Below, piece after piece: positions 7,579 through 15,000 of a DNA stretch of 25,753 nucleotides. Positions within the stretch are counted from its first letter, which is position 1. Each line of letters opens with the position of its first letter. The stretch is from JBECKR01 sp040235415 (GTDB lineage: Bacteria > Acidobacteriota > Polarisedimenticolia > Polarisedimenticolales > Polarisedimenticolaceae): assembly GCA_040235415.1 (NCBI GenBank), contig JBECKR010000114.1:1-25753 (forward strand), in the 5' to 3' direction. The position numbers were made by a program, and so were the translations under genes. The notes below the pieces were generated by a model that was not told where the DNA came from, searched no databases, and saw only the letters and a program-made list of their open reading frames with translations.

Positions 7579-8625
7579 ATGAAGACGCTCTTGACCTGTC
7601 TCGTGCTCGCGGCCGCGGCGGCCCGGGGGATGCCGGCGCAGACCGACGATTGGGAGCGGCAGGATCGACTGTACCGGGAGCGCATGAAGCGCCACGAGGC
7701 TCGCGCGCGTCCGGAGTCCGACGACCCGGAGGCACGCCGCAAGGAGGTCGTGGAGGCGTTCCTGGCCGAGGCGGACGCGCTCGTTCGCGACAAGAACTAC
7801 GCCTCCCGCGAGGGCCGCGGCGTCATGGTGCGCACCGACGACCCGCGTGTCGACGCCGGCGCGGCGGTCACGCTCCTCGAGTCGTTCGACGCGTTCTTCG
7901 AGCGGTTTTGGGACGGCGGCGCACCGCTCCGGCCCGATCCCGGTCAGGGCCGCGTCTACCTGTTCTACTCGTTCTACAAGTACAACAAGCTCTTGACCGG
8001 CGACCCGCGCTTCGGCGAATTCCGGCCGAGCGGACACTACCGGCCGTTCCTGGACGTCGTGGTACTGCACACCGACGCCGTCGGCCCCGGCGACCTCCCC
8101 GACGTTCTGGTGCACGAAGCGGCGCACCGCGAGATCGAGCGGCGTCTGTTCGGGAACGCTGCGCCACGCTCCCCGTGGCTCGCGGAGGGTCTCGCATCTT
8201 ACTTCGGGTTCACGGAGCGTGGGTCCGACGGGAGATTCCAGGCGGGCAGCATCGGGAGCAAGCACGCGGTGCTCGTTCGCGGAGCCGAGCGTGCCCGGCC
8301 GACCCAAGCGAAGGCTGCGCTCCGAGCGCTCCGCGAGGCTACGGGCGGCAAGACGCGATTCTCGCTCGACGACATGTTGCGCATCGAGGACCCGGCCTCG
8401 TTCTACGGCGAGGACGCACCGTTGCGCTACGCCGCCGCGTGGGCGCTCGTGCACTTCCTGTTCCACGGCGACGGCGGCGCACATGCCGCGAACTTCGTCC
8501 GCTACCTCGCGCTCGAGGGGGAGGGGCGCGGCGGAGCCGACGCGCTCTACGAGACGCTCGCGATGTCGCCCGACCGCCTCGCCGACGCCGTCTCGCGGTA
8601 CGTCCGCGCCATGCGGGCCGATTGA
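7579..8625 (+). CDS. Secreted HExxH (gluzincin-like) peptidase-family protein, DUF1570-like
   Basis: This 348-residue protein has a cleavable signal peptide (MKTLLTCLVLAAAAARGMPA, cut likely before Q21), followed by a charged region (21-75). The core carries VHEAAHRE (H179, E180, H183) and, 20 residues on, WLAEGLASYF with E203. That is the HExxH plus downstream Glu arrangement of zinc gluzincins. It resembles the DUF1570 group of exported proteins found in Planctomycetes, Acidobacteria and relatives, whose substrates are unknown. The zinc ligands look intact, so peptidase activity is plausible but not shown. Its stop is three bases from that of the convergent glgA, leaving no room for a terminator. 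Confidence 0.82.
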   Translation: MKTLLTCLVLAAAAARGMPAQTDDWERQDRLYRERMKRHEARARPESDDPEARRKEVVEAFLAEADALVRDKNYASREGRGVMVRTDDPRVDAGAAVTLLESFDAFFERFWDGGAPLRPDPGQGRVYLFYSFYKYNKLLTGDPRFGEFRPSGHYRPFLDVVVLHTDAVGPGDLPDVLVHEAAHREIERRLFGNAAPRSPWLAEGLASYFGFTERGSDGRFQAGSIGSKHAVLVRGAERARPTQAKAALRALREATGGKTRFSLDDMLRIEDPASFYGEDAPLRYAAAWALVHFLFHGDGGAHAANFVRYLALEGEGRGGADALYETLAMSPDRLADAVSRYVRAMRAD

Positions 8626-8628
8626 CCG

Positions 8629-10089
8629 CTAGGCCGCCATCAGCGTGCGGTACAGCGCGACGTACCGGGCACCCTGGACGTCCCAGGAGAAGTCGCGAAG
8701 CATGCCGTTGCGCATGAGGCGAGCCCACGCGTCGCGGTCGCGCCACGTGTCGAGCGCGGCCGCGAGCGCCCATCGCAGGCCGGTCGGCGTGAAGTGGTCG
8801 AACACGAAGCCGGTTCCCTCGCCGGTCGCCGCGTTCCACGGCTCGACCGTGTCCGCCAGACCTCCCGTGCTCCGCACGACGGGAACGGTGCCGTAGCGCA
8901 GGCTGTACATCTGGTTCAATCCGCACGGCTCGAACCGTGACGGCATCAGGAACAGGTCCGCTCCGGCCTCGATCAGGTGCGCGAGACGTTCGTTGAAGCC
9001 ACGGTAGAAGCAGACCCGTCCCGGGAAGCGCGTCTGGAGATGGCCGAGGAACCGCTCGTAGCGCTCGTCTCCGCTTCCGAGCGCGGCCAGGCCGAGCCTG
9101 CCACCGGCGAGGTACGGGGTCAGTCCCTCGGGGAAGAGGTCGAACCCCTTCTGCGCGTTGAGGCGCGACACGACGCCGGCGAGCGGGACGTCCACGTCGA
9201 TCTCGAGGGCGAGAGCCCGGAGCAGCTCGGCTCTTGCGAGCGCCTTGCCCGAGAGGTCGTCGACCGAGAACCGGTGCGGGACGTAGGGGTCGGTCTCCGG
9301 GCTCCACTCGCCGTAGTCCACGCCGTTCACGATGCCGACGAGGTGGTCGCCGCGGCCACGGAGCACACCCTCGAGGCCGTGCCCGTACGCTTCGGTCCGG
9401 ATCTCGCGGGCGTACGTCGCGCTGACCGTCGTGACGACGTCGGCGTGCAGGATGCCGGTCTTGAGGCAGTTGACGAACCCGGCGAGGAGATCGTCCTGGT
9501 GGAGCATCGCGACGTGGTCGGCGAGCCCGAGGTCGGGCACGGCCGACGCCGGAGCGTACCCCTGATACGCGATGTTGTGAATCGTGAGAACCGTGCGGGT
9601 GCGCGCGAACAGGGCGTCCCAGGCGTACGTCGTCTTGAGGTACAGCGGCAGGAGCGCGGCGTGCCAGTCGTTGCAGTGCACGATGTCCGGGGCCCAGCCC
9701 ATGCGCTGGAAGCTCTCGATCGCCGCGCGGCACAGCGTCGCGAACCGCAGGTGCTCGTCCCCGTCCTCCGGATAGAGGGACCCGCGGTCATACATCTCGG
9801 GACAGTCCACGAGGTACATCCAGAGGTCGGTGCCGGGGAGCCGGGTGGTGATCAACGAGAACCGGATGTCGCGGTCGCCGAAGCGGATCGGGACGTCCCG
9901 GACGAATTCCACGGCGTGCCACTCGACCCGCGAGAGGTCGACCGAGGCGTAGCGCGGCATGAACAACCGGACGTCGTGGCCCGAGCGGTGCAAGTAGCGC
10001 GGCAGCGCTGCGGCGACGTCGGCGAGACCCCCGCTCTTCGCGAACGGGGCGATCTCGGACGAGACGAAACCGACGCGAACGGGCGGCAC
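8629..10089 (-). CDS. glgA: Glycogen synthase (ADP-glucose type, GT5)
   Basis: With a GTG start at 10089 the protein has 486 residues, near the 477 of E. coli GlgA. Motifs seen are the N-terminal FAKSGGLADV (ADP-glucose-binding KxGG at about 18-22), CNDWHAAL, NGVDYGEW, RLNAQKGFD (about 309-317), and the retaining GT-B motif FEPCGLNQMY (about 386-395) followed by STGGLADTV. It transfers glucose from ADP-glucose to growing alpha-1,4-glucan in the cytosol. ATGs at 10182 and 10161 would give a disordered basic extension and lie upstream of the predicted -10 (10124..10119). The GTG has GAGG five bases before it. No other glycogen genes are in the window. Confidence 0.93.
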   Translation of the reverse strand: MPPVRVGFVSSEIAPFAKSGGLADVAAALPRYLHRSGHDVRLFMPRYASVDLSRVEWHAVEFVRDVPIRFGDRDIRFSLITTRLPGTDLWMYLVDCPEMYDRGSLYPEDGDEHLRFATLCRAAIESFQRMGWAPDIVHCNDWHAALLPLYLKTTYAWDALFARTRTVLTIHNIAYQGYAPASAVPDLGLADHVAMLHQDDLLAGFVNCLKTGILHADVVTTVSATYAREIRTEAYGHGLEGVLRGRGDHLVGIVNGVDYGEWSPETDPYVPHRFSVDDLSGKALARAELLRALALEIDVDVPLAGVVSRLNAQKGFDLFPEGLTPYLAGGRLGLAALGSGDERYERFLGHLQTRFPGRVCFYRGFNERLAHLIEAGADLFLMPSRFEPCGLNQMYSLRYGTVPVVRSTGGLADTVEPWNAATGEGTGFVFDHFTPTGLRWALAAALDTWRDRDAWARLMRNGMLRDFSWDVQGARYVALYRTLMAA

Positions 10090-10118
10090 GCGAACCTCGG
10101 GCGGACGACGGGGCGCGG

Positions 10119-10124
10119 ATTCTA
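10119..10124 (-). promoter_or_regulatory. Candidate -10 of glgA
   Basis: TAGAAT on the minus strand predicts a transcript with a leader of roughly 20-25 nt carrying the GAGG site before the GTG at 10089. Its position argues against the longer in-frame ATG starts. Confidence 0.45.
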
Positions 10125-10139
10125 GCACGGGCGGACGGG

Positions 10140-10262
10140 TGTCTCGGCATGCCGATTGCATATTCAAACTGGCGTGTAGCAAAAATGGACTTGAAAATCG
10201 TACGCATATCGTTAATAATCAAGACAGTAATGCAGTATGAGGGATAGCGCAGAGGCACGACG
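10140..10262. other. AT-rich intergenic strip between glgA and the diguanylate cyclase
   Basis: The stretch is much richer in A and T than anything else in the window, especially about 10154-10235. It contains the cyclase promoter and no convincing ORF. It may be a regulatory region bound by a nucleoid-type protein, an unannotated small RNA locus, or a trace of foreign DNA. Confidence 0.5.
10191..10219 (+). promoter_or_regulatory. Sigma70-like promoter for the GGDEF gene
   Basis: TTGAAA (10191-10196) and AATAAT (10214-10219) are separated by 17 bases. Each differs from the sigma70 consensus by one base. The predicted transcript begins near 10226 and has a leader of about 37 nt. Confidence 0.6.
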
Positions 10263-11318
10263 ATGATTCGCAGGAATTCAGCGATGCGCATCGACCATGT
10301 CGGAACGGCGGTTCTTCTGGTCGACCCGCGCCCTTTTGACGCCTATCTGCTGCGCTCGATGCTCGAGGGCATGCCGGCCGAACCGATGCGGGTGACGGTC
10401 GCGGAAACCCTCGAGGCCGGGCTCGGGCGGCTCGCCGCACGTCACTTCGACCTCGTGCTGGTCGACCCGACGTTGCGCGGGACCACTCCCGAGCACGCCG
10501 TCCGCGCGCTCGTCGAGGCTGCCAACCCCGCGCCGGTCGTGGTGCTGTCGCACCGTCCCGACGTCGAGCTCGAAGCCCGCTACCTGAGGCTCGGCGCCCA
10601 GGACGTGGTGCTCGTCGGAGACGTCGCCCCCGCGGACCTCGACCGTCGGCTCCGTCACGCGGTGGCGCGGCAGCTCAAGGTTCTGGAGCTGCTCGAAGCG
10701 CGGCGACGCGCCGAGCACCTCGCCGCCCACGACGCGCTGACCGGCCTGCCCGGGCGCGTGCTGTTCGAGGAGCGCGCCTCCCAGGCGCTCTCCGGGGCGA
10801 GCCGCTACGGGAGGTGCCTCGCGGTCTTGTTCGTCGATCTCGACGGCTTCAAGCAGGTCAACGACGCTCACGGACACGCGGCCGGCGATCTGCTGCTGCG
10901 TGGCGTCGCACGCCGCCTCGCCGCGTCCGTGCGCGCGAGCGATACCGCGGCGCGATTCGGCGGAGACGAGTTCGTCATCCTCCTCGACCACCTCGAGGGC
11001 GCGCAGGACGCCGAGCGCGTGGCTGCCTCTCTGGTCGAGCGCCTGTCAAGGCCGTACGCGCTCCAGCGCGGGCCGGTCGAGGTCACGGTCAGCGTCGGCG
11101 TCGCGTGCTTCCCGACCGACGGTCGATCGGTCGCGACGCTGCTTCGGAAGGCCGATACGGCGATGTACGCCGCCAAGCGGGCGGGTCGCTCGCGGCACCG
11201 CGCATGGCGTCCCGAGCTCGCCGGCGCCGCGCCGCGCCGGACTTACACCGTGACCCGCTACGGGCGCCGCAGACCGCCGATTCGGGCGGGCGCGAGCGCA
11301 CCCGCGCCGGGGCGCTGA
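10263..11318 (+). CDS. Receiver-like / GGDEF diguanylate cyclase
   Basis: This 351-residue cytosolic protein has two domains. Residues about 14-135 look like a response-regulator receiver with the phospho-acceptor position D68 (LVLVDPT). However, the usual acidic pair is reduced to one residue (LLVDPRP) and the conserved Lys after the fifth strand is absent (DVVLVGDV), so phosphorylation may be lost or altered. Residues about 148-330 form a GGDEF domain: DALTGLPGR, FVDLDGFKQVND, an intact RFGGDEF active site (233-237) and an RASD inhibitory site (224-227) at the right distance. It should make cyclic di-GMP from GTP with product feedback inhibition. The start may be the ATG at 10263 or 10284. 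A well-formed promoter lies just upstream. It converges on the large exporter operon with nine bases between stops. Confidence 0.9.
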   Translation: MIRRNSAMRIDHVGTAVLLVDPRPFDAYLLRSMLEGMPAEPMRVTVAETLEAGLGRLAARHFDLVLVDPTLRGTTPEHAVRALVEAANPAPVVVLSHRPDVELEARYLRLGAQDVVLVGDVAPADLDRRLRHAVARQLKVLELLEARRRAEHLAAHDALTGLPGRVLFEERASQALSGASRYGRCLAVLFVDLDGFKQVNDAHGHAAGDLLLRGVARRLAASVRASDTAARFGGDEFVILLDHLEGAQDAERVAASLVERLSRPYALQRGPVEVTVSVGVACFPTDGRSVATLLRKADTAMYAAKRAGRSRHRAWRPELAGAAPRRTYTVTRYGRRRPPIRAGASAPAPGR

Positions 11319-11327
11319 CGGCCCCGC

Positions 11328-12059
11328 TCAGCCGCCGAGCAGCCGTTCGCGTCGCTCGGCGCGCGCGAATCCGAGCGCGACGAGCGTCGCGATCGCGAGG
11401 AGGACGCCGATCCGGTTCTGGATCGTCCAGGCCAGCACGTCGTGCGGATCGAAGCGCTCGAGGCGTCCCGCCAACGGGTTGAAGAAGGGCGACACGCGGA
11501 ACTGCTCCTCACCGAAACCGCTCAGGACGCCGTTGATCACGAGGACCGCCGCCGCGCCGAACGCCGCGCTCGTCTCGCTCCGGAAGAACGCCCCGAGGGT
11601 CGCGGCCAGCACCAGGTAGAACGACGCGGCCTGCATCGCGCCGTACAGCGCCGACGCCGGGAAACGCGTGAAGAACGTCCATGCGGCGGCGGCGAGCGCC
11701 GCCTCCGCCGCCAGCAGCAGCGCCAGCGCCGCGAGCAGCTTCGAGGTCCACACCCGGGCGGCCCCGCCCGGAACGGTGTAGGCGATCTCGAGCGTTCGGC
11801 GATCGATCTCCCCCGCGATCACGCGCACCCCGAGGAGGATCCCGGCCACCGTGAGCGGAAGGCCGATCAGAACGCCTTGCGCGCCGGCGGGGCCGATCGG
11901 TTCCTGGCGCCAGCCGACCGCGAGCAGGAACGCGAGAACCGCGGGCCACAGCAGCGGCGCGACGACGACGAGCCAGGGTCGGCGGCCTGCGAGCGAGCGG
12001 GCCGAGATCCTCCCGAGATCGATCGCGTCGGCGATCCGCGTCACGGCGCGCGCGCTCAT
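11328..12059 (-). CDS. Small ABC-2-type permease, last gene of the exporter operon
   Basis: This 243-residue integral membrane protein has about six hydrophobic segments (near residues 29-48, 60-80, 106-130, 140-158, 162-182 and 220-238). A cytoplasmic GEIDRRTLEIAYT stretch follows the second helix, in the place of the coupling region of ABC-2 permeases. There is no ATPase domain. Its ATG at 12059 overlaps the stop of the RND-ABC fusion gene (ATGA), and GGGAGG lies six bases upstream. The likely partner is therefore the ABC ATPase domain at the C-terminus of that fusion, the two forming a second ABC half-system. Family membership is judged from topology and context rather than strong sequence motifs. 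The substrate is unknown. Confidence 0.75.
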   Translation of the reverse strand: MSARAVTRIADAIDLGRISARSLAGRRPWLVVVAPLLWPAVLAFLLAVGWRQEPIGPAGAQGVLIGLPLTVAGILLGVRVIAGEIDRRTLEIAYTVPGGAARVWTSKLLAALALLLAAEAALAAAAWTFFTRFPASALYGAMQAASFYLVLAATLGAFFRSETSAAFGAAAVLVINGVLSGFGEEQFRVSPFFNPLAGRLERFDPHDVLAWTIQNRIGVLLAIATLVALGFARAERRERLLGG

Positions 12060-15000
12060 GCCGGACCTCCCGTGAGCAGGAGATAGCCGTCCTCGAGGCT
12101 CGGAGGGAGCGGTCGGGCGCCTGCGAGGGGCATGCGCGCGCACAGCACCCGGGCGCGGGCGATGTCGTCGCCCTCCGGAATCTCGTCGACCACGCGGGCT
12201 TCCTCCGGAAGCGCCGAGACGTCGCCCGCCGCGATTCGGACCTCCCAGACCTGCCCCTCGGCACGGCGCGCGAGCCCCTCCGGCGTGCCGTCGAACACCA
12301 GCCGGCCGCGCGACAGCACGACGACGCGCTCGCAGGCGACCTCCACGTCCTCGACGACGTGGGTCGAGAACAACACCACGCGGCCTTCCGCGAGTCGGGA
12401 CAGCAGGTTGCGGAACCGGATCCGCTCTCGGGGGTCCAGCCCGACGGTCGGCTCGTCCACGACGATCACCGGCGGCAGCCGTAGCAGCGTTCGGGCGACC
12501 GCGACGCGCTGGCGCATCCCGCCGGAGTACGAGCCGATCGGTTCGTCGGCGCGGTCCGCGAGACCGACCTCGCGCAGCAGCTGACCGATCCGCTCGGCGC
12601 GCTCCCGCCGCGGGATCTCGTAAAGCAGCGCGTAGTACGCGAGGTAGTCGCGGGCCGTCAGGTCCTGCGGAAGCCCGAAGTCCTGGGGAAGGTAGCCGAT
12701 CCAACGGGCGAGGATTCGCCGTACGCGCCCGATCCGGACCCCGCCGACGTGCACCGTTCCGACCGACGGGTCGAGAATCCCGGAGACGAGCCGAAGCAGC
12801 GTCGTCTTGCCCGCGCCGTTCGGTCCGAGCACTCCGACCATCCCCCGCCGGACGTCGAGATCGAGCGCACGGAGCGCGTGGACCTCGCGGCTCGGAAGAT
12901 CGAAGCCGAACAGCCTGCGGCATGCCGCGCGCCACACCGCCCGGGGCCGGCGGAGAAGGCCGCCGTCCGGCCTCGAGGCGAGCTCGCCTCGGCCGAGCCG
13001 CAGCGCGGTCCGGCGACCGGTCTGGACCACGAGGACGCCGAGCGCGACGGCCGCGAGCACGACGATTCCGCGTGCGCCGGGTGGGCTCCGAAACACCCGC
13101 ATGCGGAGGAAGGCGAACGCGGCGAGCGCGACCCACGGCGCGGCGGCCGAGACCGCGCGCTCGACCCCCCCGGGCGCGGGGACGCCCATCGCGTCGGCGA
13201 GACCTCGAGCCCTCCGGATCTCGAGGGCGAGCCACGAGACCGTCGCGGCGACCGCGAACAGGAACACGAGCGCCCAAATCCTCCCCTGCACCGCCGACGC
13301 CAGCCACCCGAGGCCGACCGCGAGCAACGCGATCGGCACGAGTCGCGTCCTCGCGTCGGCCGGGTCGAACGGCCGTCCTCCCATGGCGGCGACGCGAGCG
13401 CGGAACCGCTCGGACGCACGCCACGCACGTCCGATCGGGCCGGGGCGGCCGTAGATCTTGGTCAGGAAGCGGGTCTCGATCGCGGGCCGCTCCCCGGCCA
13501 GATCGGGCTCGGGCGGCCGCGGCCTGCGCCAGATCGCCGCCGCCGCGCCGAGGGTCAGCGCCGCGACGAGGACGGTCGTCACGATCGCCCAGGTCGTCGA
13601 AGCGATCCAGCCCCCACGGATCAGCGGCGCCATCACCGCCGTCACGACCGCCGCCCACCCGATCAGGACCCACGGGCCGAGCCTGCCGAACAAGACGTCG
13701 AGCCGGCGCAGCACGACGAATCCGATCGGCACGACCACGAGCGTCAGGATCGCCGACGTCGCGAGCCCCCCCATGACGACCGTCGCGAACGGCGGCCAGA
13801 GCTCGTTCTCGCGCCCCGTCGTTATTGCGAGCGGCCAGAGCCCGGCGAGCGTCGTTGCCGCCGTCATCAGGACGGGGCGCGTCCGCTCCCGGACGGACGC
13901 CAGCGCCGCGGCGCCCGCGGACGTCGCGCCGCCGCGGACCCGCTCCTGCATGCGGTCGATCAGCAGGATCGCCGGATTGACCGTGAGCCCGACGAGGGCC
14001 AGCGCTCCCGCGAGCGCCATCGGCCCCGCCGGAGTTCCGCTGAGCGCGAGCGCCCAGGTCGCGCCCAGCACGGTCAGCGGCAGCGCCACGAGCACGAGAA
14101 GGGGGAGCGTCAGCGACTCGAACACGATCGCGAGCAGCGCGAACAGCAACGCCACGACCGGCAGGAGGAGCCTGCGGAACCAGGCGAATCCCTCCTCGGG
14201 ATCCGGCGTCTCGACGACGTAGCCGGCCGGCACGCGCACCCCGCCGACGGCTTCTCGGATGCGGGCCTCGAGCCCCGCCCGCGCCGGGCCGGTCTGGGGC
14301 GCGGACGCGCCCAGGCGGTAGAACACCGAGATCTCGCGGCGGCCGTCGTGATGCTGGATCGTGATCTCGGGTGGCATGCGTCGGATGTCGGCGACCGCGC
14401 CGAGCGGCAGGACCCCGGCCGGCGTCGCGACGCGCAGGCTCGCGAGCTCGGCGGCCGCGCGACGCCCCCCGCGTTCCCGCCGCACCGTCAGCGGGATCTC
14501 GCGACCGTCCGCGCGGACGAACCCGACCCGGAGATCCACGCCCTCGCGGCGCAGCACCCGGAGCACGGGCAGGAGCTCGTCCGCGGTCAGTCCGAACGCC
14601 GCGAGACGGCTCGCCACCGGGACGACCCGGAGCTCGTCGAGGCCGTCGCGGGCGGAGATCGTGACGGCATCGTCCGGGATCTCGTCGATCGACTCGAGAC
14701 GCTCGCGGATCGAGCGCGCGAGGCGCATGAGCTCGGGTGCCTCCGGGCCGGACAACACGATCTCGGACGGCCCCTGCCCGAGCGCGGCGGCGGCGCCGCC
14801 GCGCCGGTCGCTCGAGCCGCCACCGCCCCCCGCGTTCTCGGTCTCGACCGTCACCCCACGGATCTCCTCCGACGCTCGGCGCACCGCGGCGCGGATCGTC
14901 GCCGCATCGACGTCGGGGGCGCGCTCGGTGTCGTCCGCGAGGTGCACCGTGAGCGTGCCGCCGTCCTCGCGAACGTAGCTCTCGACGTGCTCGACGCCGT

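Noticed and set aside
10090..10182. Longer GlgA start at ATG 10182 or 10161
   Set aside because: It would add about 30 residues absent from the family and lies upstream of the likely -10; the GTG at 10089 has GAGG at good spacing.
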